A stretch of DNA of 64,000 nt from Streptomyces sp. AC555_RSS877 (lineage in GTDB: Bacteria > Actinomycetota > Actinomycetes > Streptomycetales > Streptomycetaceae). Below the pieces are notes generated by a model, which did not search any database, was not told the origin of the DNA, and worked only from the letters and a program-made list of their open reading frames with translations. Position numbers and translations under genes: made by a program. The stretch is taken from positions 1 through 64,000 of the forward strand of contig NZ_JAGMUK010000004.1 of assembly GCF_019049245.1 (NCBI RefSeq), read 5' to 3'. This document shows positions 15,474 through 24,958 of the stretch, piece after piece (position 1 is the first letter of the stretch; each line of letters opens with the position of its first letter).

Positions 15474-16598
15474 ATGACGAGCATCGGTGGTGCCGAGATG
15501 GTCGACTGGAATCTCGCGGTGGCGACCGCGACCCGGCTCGCGCGGCCGGGCCCCGAGGTGAGCCGCGACGAGGCCCGGGCCGTCGTCGCGGAACTGCGCC
15601 GACATGCCAAGGCCTCGGAGGGACACGTCCGGGGCTTCACTCGTCTGGGGACGGAAGACACCCACGACACCCCGGTCCTCGTCGTCGACCGTCCCGGCTG
15701 GGTCCGGGCGAACGTCGCGGGCTTCCGGGAACTCCTCAAGCCCCTGCTCGAGAAGATGCAGGAGCGGCGCGGCAGCACCCCCGGCGGGGCGGTCCTCGGC
15801 GCCGTCGGCGGCAAGGTCACGGGCGTCGAACTGGGGATGCTGCTGTCGTTCCTGTCCTCGCGCGTCCTCGGGCAGTACGAGACGTTCGCGCCCGCCACCC
15901 GAGACCTTCCCGCGGGCGAGAACGGCGGCGGCCGGCTGCTCCTGGTCGCCCCGAACATCGTGCACGTGGAGCGCGAACTCGACGTGCAGCCCCACGACTT
16001 CCGCCTGTGGGTGTGCCTGCACGAGGAGACGCACCGCACGCAGTTCACCGCCGTGCCCTGGTTGCGGGACCACCTTGAGGGTGAAATCCAGTCGTTCCTG
16101 GGGGAGACCGAGGTCGACCCCATGACCGTCCTGGAACGCGTCCGGGAAGCCGCTCAGTCCCTCGCAGGCGGGCGCCCCGAAGGCGAGGAGGACGAGGGCG
16201 GCAGGTCCCTCGTGGAGATCGTGCAGACGCCCGCCCAGCGGGAGATCCTCGGCCGCCTCACCGCCGTGATGTCCCTCCTCGAGGGTCACGCCGACTTCGT
16301 GATGGACGGGGTCGGACCGGACGTCGTGCCGAGCGTCGCCGAGATCCGCGAGAAGTTCCAGCAGCGTCGCGCCAAGGGGGCCTCACGACTGGACATGGCG
16401 CTGCGCAAGCTGCTTGGCCTGGACGCCAAACTCCGGCAGTACCGGGACGGCGAACGCTTCGTACGGGCCGTCGTCGACGAGGTCGGCATGGACGGCTTCA
16501 ACCGCGTGTGGACGTCCCCGAACACCCTCCCCACCAAGACGGAGATCGCCAAACCGGCGGACTGGGTCGCGCGGGTGCACCGCAAGCCCGAGTCGTGA
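15474..16598 (+). CDS. Zinc-dependent metalloprotease, DUF2342 / F420-biosynthesis-associated family
   Basis: This 374-residue protein is of an actinobacterial family often annotated as coenzyme F420 biosynthesis-associated or zinc-dependent hydrolase. A metalloprotease zinc motif HEETH (183-187) lies in LHEETHRTQFTAVPWLRDHL, and EGHADFVMDG (about 270) supplies a likely third ligand. It has no signal peptide, so it is probably cytoplasmic. In Streptomyces it sits regularly between dacB and tilS, as here, and the F420 link is by phylogenetic profile only. The ATG at 15474 was chosen. The substrate is unknown. Confidence 0.85.
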   Translation: MTSIGGAEMVDWNLAVATATRLARPGPEVSRDEARAVVAELRRHAKASEGHVRGFTRLGTEDTHDTPVLVVDRPGWVRANVAGFRELLKPLLEKMQERRGSTPGGAVLGAVGGKVTGVELGMLLSFLSSRVLGQYETFAPATRDLPAGENGGGRLLLVAPNIVHVERELDVQPHDFRLWVCLHEETHRTQFTAVPWLRDHLEGEIQSFLGETEVDPMTVLERVREAAQSLAGGRPEGEEDEGGRSLVEIVQTPAQREILGRLTAVMSLLEGHADFVMDGVGPDVVPSVAEIREKFQQRRAKGASRLDMALRKLLGLDAKLRQYRDGERFVRAVVDEVGMDGFNRVWTSPNTLPTKTEIAKPADWVARVHRKPES

Positions 16599-16789
16599 AC
16601 CGGGCGCCGGGGTCGTGAAGCGGATCCGGCCGACGGCAGGCGAACGCCCCTTCAATCACCCGTCCGAGGGACCGTGAGCGATGGGTAGGCGTGCAATGCT
16701 CGGGGAACGGCCCGGTTCTGTCACCATCTACACACTCTGAGTGACCGAGCTCGGGCTCACCCCCGACAATTTCATGAAGGGAACCGGAC

Positions 16790-17842
16790 ATGGGTCCCCA
16801 TCCTGCGGTCGCGGCGATACGCCTGGCGGTCCGCCGCGTCCTCCACGACATCCTCACCGACCACAGCCGTACGACCGAGGAGCCCGGCGCCTCGGACGGC
16901 CCCCCGCACGAGCGCCCGCCGTCGCCGCTCGTGCTCGTGGCGTGCTCCGGCGGAGCCGACTCCATGGCCCTCGCCTCGGCCCTCGCCTTCGAGGCCCCCA
17001 AGCTCGGCATCCGCGCCGGCGGCGTCACCGTCGACCACGGCCTGCAGCCCGGCTCCGGCCTGCGCGCCGACGAAGTCGTCCTGCGCCTGCGGGAACTGGG
17101 CCTCGACCCGGTCGAGGCCACCGCCGTGACCGTCGGCCGCGAAGGCGGACCCGAGGCAGCCGCCCGCGACGCCCGTTACGCCGCACTGGACGCCGCCGCC
17201 GAACGCCATGGCGCCCTCGCCGTCCTGCTCGGCCACACCCGCGACGACCAGGCGGAAACCGTCCTGCTGGGCCTCGCCCGCGGTTCCGGCATCCGCTCCC
17301 TGTCCGGCATGGCCGCGGTTTCCGGAGGGCCGGGTGCCGCCCGCCGTTACCGCCGCCCCTTTCTCCAGCTCGACCGGCAGACCGCCCGCAAGGCCTGCAT
17401 GGTCCAGTCGCTGCCGGTCTGGGACGACCCGCACAACGCGGACCCGGCGTACACCCGCTCCCGGCTGCGCCACGAGGGTCTGCCCGCTCTGGAGAAGGCG
17501 CTCGGCAAAGGCGTCGTGGAAGCCCTCGCCCGTACGGCCCAGCTCTCCCGCGACGACGCCGACGCCCTGGACGCCTGGGCCGGTCAGGCCGCGGCCTCCG
17601 TCAAGGACGCGGCCGGTCTCCTGGAGTGCGCCAAGCTCTACGCCCTGCCGCCCGCCGTGCGCCGCCGCGTCCTGCGCCGCGCAGCCATCGACGCCGGCGC
17701 TCCGGCGGGCTCGCTGTTCGCCCGGCACATCGAGGAAGTCGACCGGCTGATCACCGGTTGGCGCGGTCAGGGAGCCATCAATCTCCCGGGCAAAGTCGTC
17801 GCCCAGCGGCAGGGTGGCAGACTGGTGATTCGGCAAGGCTGA
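16790..17842 (+). CDS. tilS: tRNA(Ile)-lysidine synthetase
   Basis: This 350-residue ATP-dependent enzyme converts C34 of the CAU-anticodon tRNA-Ile to lysidine so that it reads AUA. The PP-loop motif SGGADS (53-58) is clear, followed by [11 protein letters not shown] and [14 protein letters not shown], which are typical TilS catalytic segments. The C-terminal domain is the short actinobacterial kind. The start is ATG with AAGGGA upstream. It is first in a run with hpt, ftsH and folE on the same strand, the classical tilS-hpt-ftsH order of many bacteria. Confidence 0.95.
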   Translation: MGPHPAVAAIRLAVRRVLHDILTDHSRTTEEPGASDGPPHERPPSPLVLVACSGGADSMALASALAFEAPKLGIRAGGVTVDHGLQPGSGLRADEVVLRLRELGLDPVEATAVTVGREGGPEAAARDARYAALDAAAERHGALAVLLGHTRDDQAETVLLGLARGSGIRSLSGMAAVSGGPGAARRYRRPFLQLDRQTARKACMVQSLPVWDDPHNADPAYTRSRLRHEGLPALEKALGKGVVEALARTAQLSRDDADALDAWAGQAAASVKDAAGLLECAKLYALPPAVRRRVLRRAAIDAGAPAGSLFARHIEEVDRLITGWRGQGAINLPGKVVAQRQGGRLVIRQG

Positions 17843-17915
17843 ATCCGGAACCCGCCATCGGATCGCTGACGTGGCTCGTGGGCGGTCCGAACGGCTGGTG
17901 GGACGACCGAAAGTG

Positions 17916-18476
17916 ATGCGGGTGGACGCGAACGACATGGGTGCCGACCTCAAGACGGTACTCATCACCAAGGAAGAGATCGACGCGAAGCTGGTCGAAC
18001 TGGCCGCGAAGATCGACGCGGAGTACGCGGGCAAGGACCTGCTGATCGTCGGCGTCCTCAAGGGCGCGGTGATGGTCATGGCCGACCTCGCCCGGGCGCT
18101 GTCCACCCCCGTCACCATGGACTGGATGGCGGTGTCCTCGTACGGGGCGGGCACCCAGTCCTCCGGTGTGGTGCGGATCCTCAAGGACCTCGACACGGAC
18201 ATCAAGGGCAAGCACGTCCTCATCGTCGAGGACATCATCGACTCCGGCCTGACCCTGTCCTGGCTGATCTCGAACCTCGGCTCGCGCGAGCCCGCATCCC
18301 TCAAGGTGTGCACCCTGCTGCGCAAGCCCGAGGCCGCCAAGGTCGCCATCGACGTCGAGTGGGTCGGCTTCGACATCCCGAACGAGTTCGTCGTCGGTTA
18401 CGGCCTCGACTACGCAGAGAAGTACCGGAATCTCCCGTTCGTCGGTACGCTCGCGCCCCACGTCTACGGTGGCTGA
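17916..18476 (+). CDS. hpt: Hypoxanthine phosphoribosyltransferase
   Basis: This 186-residue purine-salvage enzyme joins hypoxanthine or guanine with PRPP to give IMP or GMP. The PRPP-binding loop [14 protein letters not shown] is intact, as are [16 protein letters not shown] and the C-terminal [16 protein letters not shown]. Adjacent GTG (17913) and ATG (17916) codons are both possible starts; the frame upstream to 17871 lacks family similarity. The gap to tilS is only 73 bp and the genes probably share a transcript. Confidence 0.95.
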   Translation: MRVDANDMGADLKTVLITKEEIDAKLVELAAKIDAEYAGKDLLIVGVLKGAVMVMADLARALSTPVTMDWMAVSSYGAGTQSSGVVRILKDLDTDIKGKHVLIVEDIIDSGLTLSWLISNLGSREPASLKVCTLLRKPEAAKVAIDVEWVGFDIPNEFVVGYGLDYAEKYRNLPFVGTLAPHVYGG

Positions 18477-18662
18477 GGGCCAAACGGCCCAAGCCCTGTA
18501 AGACGATCGGGAACCCCAGCGGGTTTCGCGCCGTTGGAGCATGCAGACGGGTTCGCCAGTCCTCCCGTGCGGCTTCGGTCCACAATGCTGGGGTACCGTC
18601 AGAAGAACTGTCTTATCAAACTCACTATGGCAGGAGGGACGGGGCGTCTTCGCTCCGTATGG

Positions 18663-20702
18663 ATGGACGTGAAGCGATACTTCCGTGGGCCGGTCATGTG
18701 GATCGTGCTGGCCGTCCTTGCCGTGGTCGTGTTGATGCAGGTCGTCGGCTCGTCCGGTGGCTACAAGACGGTGGACACCGGCCAGGTGATCCAGGCGATC
18801 AATGACAACAAGGTCGAACAGGCCAAGCTGACCACCGGCGACGAGTCGACCATCAAGGTCCAGCTCAAGGACGGCGAAAAGGTCGAAGGCAGCTCGAAGA
18901 TCCAGGCGAGCTACATCGGCGACCAGGGCGTGACCATCGCCGGCACGCTGCAGACCAAGTACCAGGACAAGCAGATCCCGGACGGTTACACCGTCTCGCC
19001 GACGAAGCAGAACGCCTTCGTCGGGATCCTGCTCTCCCTGCTCCCCTTCGTCCTCATCGTGGTCGTCTTCCTGTTCCTGATGAATCAGATGCAGGGCGGC
19101 GGCTCCCGAGTCATGCAGTTCGGGAAGTCCAAGGCGAAGCTCATCACCAAGGACACTCCGAAGACGACGTTCTCGGACGTCGCAGGCTCGGACGAGGCCG
19201 TCGAGGAGCTCCACGAGATCAAGGAGTTCCTGCAGGAACCGGCGAAGTTCCAGGCCGTCGGGGCGAAAATCCCCAAGGGCGTACTGCTGTACGGCCCTCC
19301 CGGCACCGGCAAGACCCTGCTCGCGCGTGCTGTCGCGGGCGAGGCGGGCGTGCCGTTCTACTCGATCTCCGGTTCCGACTTCGTCGAGATGTTCGTCGGT
19401 GTCGGTGCCTCCCGAGTCCGTGACCTGTTCGAGCAGGCCAAGGCGAACGCTCCGGCGATCGTCTTCGTCGACGAGATCGACGCGGTCGGCCGCCATCGCG
19501 GCGCCGGCCTCGGCGGTGGTCACGACGAGCGCGAGCAGACGCTGAACCAGCTGCTCGTCGAGATGGACGGCTTCGACGTCAAGGGCGGTGTGATTCTCAT
19601 CGCCGCGACGAACCGACCGGACATCCTCGACCCGGCCCTTCTGCGGCCCGGCCGTTTCGACCGCCAGATCGCGGTCGACCGTCCGGACATGCAGGGCCGT
19701 CTGGAGATCCTCAAGGTTCACCAGAAGGGCAAGCCGGTCGCGCCGGACGTCGACCTGTCGGCCGTCGCCCGCCGCACCCCGGGCTTCACCGGTGCGGACC
19801 TGTCGAACGTGCTGAACGAAGCGGCGCTCCTGACGGCGCGCAGCGACAAGAAGCTCATCGACAACCACTCGCTGGACGAGGCGATCGACCGCGTCGTGGC
19901 GGGCCCGCAGAAGCGGACCCGGATCATGTCGGACAAGGAAAAGAAGATCACCGCATACCACGAGGGCGGCCACGCCCTGGTCGCGGCGGCCTCCCCTAAC
20001 TCCGACCCGGTCCACAAGATCACGATCCTCTCGAGAGGCCGTGCTCTGGGGTACACGATGGTCCTGCCGGACGAGGACAAGTACTCGACCACGCGCAACG
20101 AGATGCTGGACCAGCTGGCTTACATGCTGGGCGGCCGCGCGGCCGAGGAACTGGTCTTCCACGACCCGACCACCGGCGCTGCGAACGACATCGAGAAGGC
20201 CACAGCAACGGCCCGCGCGATGGTCACGCAGTACGGCATGACCGAGCGTCTCGGAGCCATCAAGTTCGGTGGCGACAACACCGAGCCGTTCCTGGGCCGG
20301 GAGATGTCGCACCCGCGCGACTACTCGGAAGAGGTCGCCGCGCTGGTCGACGAAGAGGTCAAGAAGCTGATCGAGACGGCGCACAACGAGGCCTGGGAGA
20401 TCCTGGTCGAGAACCGCGACGTCCTCGACCAACTGGTCCTCCAGCTGCTGGAGAAGGAGACGCTGAACAAGGAGCAGATCGCCGAGATCTTCGCTCCCAT
20501 CGTCAAGCGTCCCCCGCGGCCGGCCTGGACCGGCTCCTCCCGCCGTACGCCGTCCACCCGTCCGCCGGTGCTCTCCCCCAGGGAGCTCGCACTGACGAAC
20601 GGTGCCAACGGCGCCACGCCGGCGATCTCCACGGCGAAGTCCACCGCGGCGGAGCCCGCCCCGGTGACCGAGCCCGCACCCGAGGAGCGTCCGGAGAGCT
20701 GA
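18663..20702 (+). CDS. ftsH: ATP-dependent zinc metalloprotease FtsH
   Basis: This 679-residue membrane-anchored AAA+ protease degrades damaged membrane proteins and short-lived regulators. Two N-terminal transmembrane helices (about 11-28 and 120-140) flank an exported domain. The ATPase has Walker A GPPGTGKT (211-218) and Walker [10 protein letters not shown] with the second region of homology, and the protease carries HEGGH (433-437). A Pro/Thr/Ala-rich tail of about 60 residues ends the protein. The start is uncertain: the ATG at 18663 fits the conserved N-terminus ([10 protein letters not shown]) but the only good AGGAGGG lies 24 bases upstream; an ATG at 18627 would add 12 residues. Confidence 0.96.
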   Translation: MDVKRYFRGPVMWIVLAVLAVVVLMQVVGSSGGYKTVDTGQVIQAINDNKVEQAKLTTGDESTIKVQLKDGEKVEGSSKIQASYIGDQGVTIAGTLQTKYQDKQIPDGYTVSPTKQNAFVGILLSLLPFVLIVVVFLFLMNQMQGGGSRVMQFGKSKAKLITKDTPKTTFSDVAGSDEAVEELHEIKEFLQEPAKFQAVGAKIPKGVLLYGPPGTGKTLLARAVAGEAGVPFYSISGSDFVEMFVGVGASRVRDLFEQAKANAPAIVFVDEIDAVGRHRGAGLGGGHDEREQTLNQLLVEMDGFDVKGGVILIAATNRPDILDPALLRPGRFDRQIAVDRPDMQGRLEILKVHQKGKPVAPDVDLSAVARRTPGFTGADLSNVLNEAALLTARSDKKLIDNHSLDEAIDRVVAGPQKRTRIMSDKEKKITAYHEGGHALVAAASPNSDPVHKITILSRGRALGYTMVLPDEDKYSTTRNEMLDQLAYMLGGRAAEELVFHDPTTGAANDIEKATATARAMVTQYGMTERLGAIKFGGDNTEPFLGREMSHPRDYSEEVAALVDEEVKKLIETAHNEAWEILVENRDVLDQLVLQLLEKETLNKEQIAEIFAPIVKRPPRPAWTGSSRRTPSTRPPVLSPRELALTNGANGATPAISTAKSTAAEPAPVTEPAPEERPES

Positions 20703-20750
20703 CTCCTCGGACACCTCGGGCCCCCGGTGACCTCACCAGGCCCGGAATGG

Positions 20751-20790
20751 ATGCCGCGCCCCCCAGGTTCTAGCCTGGGGGGCGCGGCAT
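20751..20790 (+). terminator. Terminator between ftsH and folE
   Basis: A perfect 17-bp stem (ATGCCGCGCCCCCCAGG and its complement) closes on the loop TTCTAG, followed by TTTG-like sequence. It should separate ftsH from folE transcription, so folE needs its own promoter in the 60 bp that follow. Confidence 0.85.
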
Positions 20791-20852
20791 TTGTATGCCG
20801 GCAGTGCGGCGCGCGGCCCACTCGCGCGAAAGGCAAAGGAACGAGGCACCAG

Positions 20853-21458
20853 ATGACCGACCCCGTGACGCTGGACGGCGAGGGCTCCATCGGCGAGTTC
20901 GATGAGAAGCGGGCCGAGAACGCCGTACGTGAACTGCTGATCGCGGTCGGCGAGGATCCGGACCGAGAGGGCCTCAGGGAGACTCCGGCGCGGGTCGCGC
21001 GGGCGTACAAGGAGATATTCGCGGGGCTGTGGCAGCGCCCGGAGGACGTGCTGACGACGACGTTCGACATGGGGCACGACGAGATGGTGCTCGTGAAGGA
21101 CATCGAGGTGTACTCGACGTGTGAGCACCATCTCGTGCCGTTCAGGGGTGTCGCCCACGTCGGTTACATCCCGGCCACCACCGGCAAGATCACCGGCCTG
21201 TCCAAGCTGGCCCGCCTGGTGGACGTCTACGCCCGGCGCCCGCAGGTGCAGGAACGACTCACCACGCAGATCGCGGACTCCCTGATGGAGATGCTGGAGC
21301 CGCGTGGCGTCATCGTGGTCGTGGAGTGCGAGCACATGTGCATGTCGATGCGGGGCATCCGCAAGCCCGGCGCCAAGACCCTCACCTCGGCCGTGCGCGG
21401 GCAGCTGCGGGACGCGGCGACGCGGAACGAGGCGATGAGCCTCATCATGGCCCGCTGA
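20853..21458 (+). CDS. folE: GTP cyclohydrolase I
   Basis: This 201-residue enzyme is the first of tetrahydrofolate synthesis and turns GTP into dihydroneopterin triphosphate. Zinc ligands are seen in [10 protein letters not shown] and in [10 protein letters not shown], and the substrate loop is [16 protein letters not shown]. The ATG at 20853 ([11 protein letters not shown]) has AGG/AAAGGA upstream and gives the usual length. It converges on the rest of the folate genes (DUF3180, folK, folB, folP), which are on the minus strand. Confidence 0.97.
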   Translation: MTDPVTLDGEGSIGEFDEKRAENAVRELLIAVGEDPDREGLRETPARVARAYKEIFAGLWQRPEDVLTTTFDMGHDEMVLVKDIEVYSTCEHHLVPFRGVAHVGYIPATTGKITGLSKLARLVDVYARRPQVQERLTTQIADSLMEMLEPRGVIVVVECEHMCMSMRGIRKPGAKTLTSAVRGQLRDAATRNEAMSLIMAR

Positions 21459-21470
21459 CGGCCACCGGCG

Positions 21471-21956
21471 TCACGCCGCCGAAGCCGCCCCCGTGTTGTG
21501 GTCGTCGTCCTCCGGGAGCCTGCACACGCGCTCCAGGAAGATCGCGGCCGCTATGACGGCGATGCCCGCGAGGACCGAGAAGCCGGCGTAGATGGCCTGG
21601 TCCCGGCGGGCCGGGATGTCCAGGGACTCCAGCAGGAAGACGCCGGTGCCGCCGTACATCCCGGAGACGAGAGCGGCGACCAGGGCGCTCGACTGGCCGA
21701 AGACGACCGCGCGGGCCGCCATGAGCGGGTCGACGCCCTTGGCCTCGGGGCGGCGCTCACGCTGGGCCTTGAGGCGGGCGCGGATGGAGAGCGCCGTGGA
21801 CAGCAGGACCGCGGCGATCAGCGTGAGGACGATGGGGGCGGCCAGAGGGACGCTGGGGAGGGTCCCGACCGAGTTCCAGAGGCGGGCGCCCGCCCAGGAC
21901 AGGATCCCGGCGATGGCGAAGACGCCGGCCAGCAGCCTGATGCGCAGCTCTCTCAC
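21471..21956 (-). CDS. DUF3180-family membrane protein
   Basis: This 161-residue protein has four hydrophobic helices (about 10-25, 42-60, 80-105 and 118-140) and the DUF3180 arrangement. The family is actinobacterial and regularly encoded just after folK, as here. A role related to folate synthesis or pterin handling has been assumed only from position, and nothing catalytic is visible. Its C-terminal tail is acidic (LPEDDDHNTG). It is the last gene of the folP-to-DUF3180 unit, with 105 bp separating it from folK. Confidence 0.85.
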   Translation of the reverse strand: MRELRIRLLAGVFAIAGILSWAGARLWNSVGTLPSVPLAAPIVLTLIAAVLLSTALSIRARLKAQRERRPEAKGVDPLMAARAVVFGQSSALVAALVSGMYGGTGVFLLESLDIPARRDQAIYAGFSVLAGIAVIAAAIFLERVCRLPEDDDHNTGAASAA

Positions 21957-22061
21957 GGTGTCCCTTCAGGTCCCCGGCCGTGGTCCCGGACGGTGGTCGT
22001 GATGACCCGTCCGGTCCGGCCGTCATGTCCGGCCGCCCCAGGGTCGTCTTGACCTTAACGG

Positions 22062-22673
22062 CTACTCGGGCAGCCGGAGTTCCAGGTCCTTGCGGGGTTC
22101 TACGCCGTGGCGGGTGAGGGTGTCGAGGAGGGCGGCGACCGCGCCGCGTCCGGGCAGCTGGGCCTCGGGTTCGACGTCGTGCCAGGGGGCGAGCACGAAA
22201 GCGCGTTCGTGGGCGCGCGGGTGGGGGAGGGTCAGGTGCGGGTCGTCGGTGACGACGTCGGCGTACGTGACGATGTCGACGTCGAGGGTGCGCGGGCCCC
22301 AGTGCTCGTCCCGCACCCGGTTGAAGGCCTCCTCGACGGCGTGCGCCCGCTCCAGGAGGGAGGACGGGGGCAGGGTGGTCTTCAGGACCACGACCGCGTT
22401 GAAGTAGGACGGCTGGCTGCCGGGCTCGACGCCCCACGGCTCCGTCTCGTACACGGGGGAGACGGACTTGATGCGGACGCCCGGGGTGTCCTCCAGGGCG
22501 TCGATGGCGCCCTGGAGGGTCTCCAGGCGGTTGCCCAGGTTGGAGCCGAGGGAGATCACGGCTCGTTTCGGGTTGTGCAGGGTGGTGTCGGCGGCGTCGA
22601 CCTTCTCGACGACGGAGGCGGGTACCGGCTGTACGGTCGGGTCGCTCTGACCTCCGGTGAAGAACGCGGTCAT
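22062..22673 (-). CDS. folK: 2-amino-4-hydroxy-6-hydroxymethyldihydropteridine pyrophosphokinase
   Basis: This 203-residue HPPK transfers pyrophosphate from ATP to hydroxymethyldihydropterin. The family signatures are ISLGSNLGNR near residue 42, SPVYETEPWG and the ATP-binding RWGPRTLDVDIV-like segment (EHWGPRTLDVDIVTY). About 35 residues precede the core, a common actinobacterial extension. The ATG start overlaps the folB stop (ATGA), indicating translational coupling of the two folate enzymes. Confidence 0.96.
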   Translation of the reverse strand: MTAFFTGGQSDPTVQPVPASVVEKVDAADTTLHNPKRAVISLGSNLGNRLETLQGAIDALEDTPGVRIKSVSPVYETEPWGVEPGSQPSYFNAVVVLKTTLPPSSLLERAHAVEEAFNRVRDEHWGPRTLDVDIVTYADVVTDDPHLTLPHPRAHERAFVLAPWHDVEPEAQLPGRGAVAALLDTLTRHGVEPRKDLELRLPE

Positions 22674-23029
22674 ACTCGGCTCCGGGTGATGGTGACGGTC
22701 ACGTCGTCGAAGGGGACGGTGATCGGCGCGTCCGGTTTGTGGACGGTGACCTCGACCTCCTGGACGCCTTCGTGCTTCAGACAGGCCTGGGTGATGCGCT
22801 CGGCGAGCGTCTCGATGAGGTTGACGGGCTCGCCCTCGACGACGGCCACGACCTCCTCCGCCACGATGCCGTAGTGCACGGTCTTCGCCAGGTCGTCGTC
22901 GGCGGCGGCCGGTCGGGTGTCCAGGCCCAGGACGAGGTCCACGATGAAGGTCTGGCCCTCCTCGCGCTCCTTGGGGAACACACCGTGGTGCCCGCGGGCC
23001 TTGAGGCCGCGCAGCGCGACACGATCCAC
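22670..23029 (-). CDS. folB: Dihydroneopterin aldolase
   Basis: This 119-residue enzyme cleaves dihydroneopterin to hydroxymethyldihydropterin and glycolaldehyde. Typical stretches are LRGLKARGHHGVFPKERE, VHYGIVAEEVV and NLIETLAERI with the catalytic lysine in VEVTVHKPDAP. The GTG at 23029 is favoured because AGGAG stands eight bases before it; a GTG at 23038 lies inside that Shine-Dalgarno region. The stop overlaps the folK start. Confidence 0.95.
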   Translation of the reverse strand: MDRVALRGLKARGHHGVFPKEREEGQTFIVDLVLGLDTRPAAADDDLAKTVHYGIVAEEVVAVVEGEPVNLIETLAERITQACLKHEGVQEVEVTVHKPDAPITVPFDDVTVTITRSRV

Positions 23030-23372
23030 GCGAATCACTCCTGCAATCGTCGGTGCGGCCGGTTCGTACCGCGTGCGGGCGGTACACCGGCCTCGAACGA
23101 ATCTACCTGCGAGCACTGACAGGGCCGGGACACGGGGGGCGCGGCCCGGGCCGGGTTCAGGAGGTTTCACCGTGCGTTTCCCCTGGGGAACCCGGCGGCT
23201 CACGGGCTGGTAGCCGCCCCTACCCAGGGTCGGCGATTCCAACCACTTCTTGGTTCTTGCGGGCGGCCCCGGGGGCTCGCGGGAGCTCCGGGGGCCGGGG
23301 CCGCTGTCCTGCGGGGCCTAGGGCCTTGTGGCCTTGTGGCCCCCTGTGGCCCCTGTGGATCCGCCTACCCGC
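23030..23372 (-). other. 343-bp gap between the NTF2-like gene and folB
   Basis: No coding sequence is convincing here. The half next to the NTF2-like gene is very G/C rich and holds a strong hairpin (23263-23304). The half next to folB (23030-23200) must contain any separate folB-folK promoter, but I see no clear -35/-10 pair. The repeated GTGGCC/CTTGTGGC stretch at 23325-23355 is low-complexity. Confidence 0.5.
23263..23304 (-). terminator. Probable terminator after the NTF2-like gene
   Basis: GCGGCCCCGG (23263-23272) pairs with CCGGGGCCGC (23295-23304), and the 22-base interior contains a further GGAGCTCC palindrome. It lies about 70 bases past the stop codon of the minus-strand gene. Confidence 0.55.
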
Positions 23373-23876
23373 TCAGGCGGGGGTCTCGTCGCTTTCGTCC
23401 TCGTCGTTTTCGGCCAGAACCGGAGAGGCGTGGTGGGACCAGATCTTCCAGCCGTCGGGGGTGCGGCGGAACACGTTCGTGGCCACGACCAGCTGGCCGA
23501 CGAGCGGGCCGAGCTCCTCGCCGCCCTCGGGGGCCGGACCGCCGCTGAGAATGTTCTCCGTACAGGTCACCAGGGCGGTGTCGCCGGTGACGGACACGTG
23601 CACGTCGGTGAGGAAGAACTGGATGTAGTCCGTGTTCGCCATGATCAGGGCGTACGACCTGAGGACCTCGCCGCGGCCGGTCAGGACGGGCCAGCCGGGA
23701 TGTACGCAGGAGACCACGCCCACGTCGGCCGGGTCGTGGTACTCCTCGTCGACGCCGAGGTCGGTCGGGGTGAGCCAGAGCGACTCCAGCGCTTCGAAGT
23801 CCCCGCGCTCCAGGGCCTCGTAGAAGGCGGTGTTGGCGAGTTCGACCGCTTCGACGTCGGTGTGGGGGGCGCTCAC
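23373..23876 (-). CDS. NTF2-like / SnoaL-type protein in the folate cluster
   Basis: This 167-residue single-domain protein has the nuclear-transport-factor-2-like fold pattern: an N-terminal helix (AVELANTAFYEALERGDFEALESLW), a GREEVLRSYALIMAN-like segment (TGRGEVLRSY), and the strands VTGDTALVTCTENIL and VFRRTPDGWKIWSHHAS. Related proteins include steroid isomerase-like and polyketide-cyclase-like enzymes or simple binding proteins. The GTG start overlaps the folP stop by 4 bases, so it is translated with folP. This position is conserved in Streptomyces, but its part in folate synthesis is unknown. Confidence 0.85.
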   Translation of the reverse strand: MSAPHTDVEAVELANTAFYEALERGDFEALESLWLTPTDLGVDEEYHDPADVGVVSCVHPGWPVLTGRGEVLRSYALIMANTDYIQFFLTDVHVSVTGDTALVTCTENILSGGPAPEGGEELGPLVGQLVVATNVFRRTPDGWKIWSHHASPVLAENDEDESDETPA

Positions 23877-24781
23877 CGGTCTCCTTCTGCGCCGTTGCCC
23901 GCGGCGCGTGCGCCTTCCGCTGAGCGCGCGCTCTCCACGGCGCGCGCGACCCGTACCGCGTCGGCCGTCGCGCGCACCTCGTGGACGCGCACCGCCCATG
24001 CGCCGGCGTGCGCCGCGAGGGCGGAGACGGCGGCCGTCGCGGCGTCGCGCTCGCGTGCGGGCGGGGGAGCGCCTTGCGGTCCCGCGAGGACGCGGCCGAG
24101 GAACCGCTTGCGGGAGGCGGCGACGAGCAGCGGGTGGCCGAGGCCGAGGAGGCGGTCGAGGTGGGCGAGGAGGGTGAGGTCGTGTTCGGCGTCCTTGGAG
24201 AAGCCGAGGCCGGGGTCGACGACGATGCGGTCGGGGGAGATGCCGCCCGCCAGAACGGCCTCCACGCGTGCGTGCAGTTCGTCGACGACTTCGGCGACCA
24301 CGTCGTCGTACGCGCCCTTGACGTTGCCCCCCTCCAGGAAGCCGCGCCAGTGCATGACGACGAACGGGGCGCCCGCGGCGGCCACCGCGGGGACCATCGC
24401 GGGGTCGGCGAGGCCGCCGCTGACGTCGTTGACCAGGGCCGCGCCGGCCGCCAGGGCCCGTTCGGCGACGGACGCGCGCATGGTGTCGACGGAGACGGTC
24501 ACGCCCTCCGAGGTGAGGCCGCGGACGACCGGGACGACCCGCTTGAGCTCCTCGGCCTCGTCGACCCGGGTGGCGCCGGGGCGGGTGGACTCGCCGCCCA
24601 CGTCGACGAGGTCGGCGCCCTCGGTGACCAGGTCGAGACCGTGTTTGACGGCGGCCGTCGTGTCGAAGAAGCGGCCACCGTCGGAGAAGGAATCCGGGGT
24701 GACGTTCACGACTCCCATGACCGCGCAGCGGCCCCATTCAGGAAGGCCCGCGACCCGCCCACGTCCGCTCTGCTTGCTCAT
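23873..24781 (-). CDS. folP: Dihydropteroate synthase
   Basis: This 302-residue enzyme condenses hydroxymethyldihydropterin pyrophosphate with p-aminobenzoate and is the sulfonamide target. Loop 1 reads VMGVVNVTPDSFSDGG, loop 2 GGESTRPGATRVDE, and DPGLGFSKDAEHDL and a SRKRFLG segment follow, as in typical FolP. A GTP-binding-like Arg/His end (WAVRVHEVRATADAVR) completes the barrel. It opens the minus-strand folate unit; a long hairpin separates it from the lysyltransferase gene upstream. Confidence 0.97.
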   Translation of the reverse strand: MSKQSGRGRVAGLPEWGRCAVMGVVNVTPDSFSDGGRFFDTTAAVKHGLDLVTEGADLVDVGGESTRPGATRVDEAEELKRVVPVVRGLTSEGVTVSVDTMRASVAERALAAGAALVNDVSGGLADPAMVPAVAAAGAPFVVMHWRGFLEGGNVKGAYDDVVAEVVDELHARVEAVLAGGISPDRIVVDPGLGFSKDAEHDLTLLAHLDRLLGLGHPLLVAASRKRFLGRVLAGPQGAPPPARERDAATAAVSALAAHAGAWAVRVHEVRATADAVRVARAVESARSAEGARAAGNGAEGDR

Positions 24782-24852
24782 ACGTTCAGCCTAGGCCCAG
24801 GGGCGGGGCCGTAAGGCCCGAGGCCCGTCTGTCGCGGCGGGCGCACACGTGC

Positions 24853-24906
24853 GGCCCGAGCGGAAGCCTCCGGACCGGAGGAGGGTGCGGGGCTTCCGCT
24901 CGGGCC
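24853..24906 (-). terminator. Long hairpin between the MprF-like gene and folP
   Basis: A perfect 16-bp stem (GGCCCGAGCGGAAGCC, 24853-24868, with its complement at 24891-24906) encloses a small inner hairpin (CTCCG-GAC-CGGAG). It should terminate the upstream minus-strand gene before folP. Confidence 0.75.
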
Positions 24907-24958
24907 TGTCCTGGTGGCCGCGTTCCATGCCGGCCGCTTCTCGCCGCGGTCCGTTCCG

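Noticed and set aside
17778..20714. A 978-codon open frame on the minus strand
   Set aside because: It lies antisense to ftsH, hpt and part of tilS. Its protein is rich in Arg, Asp, Val and Leu repeats, typical of the shadow frame of G/C-rich genes.
23325..23355. GTGGCC-type short repeats as a repeat element
   Set aside because: They are few, imperfect and probably chance in G/C-rich DNA.
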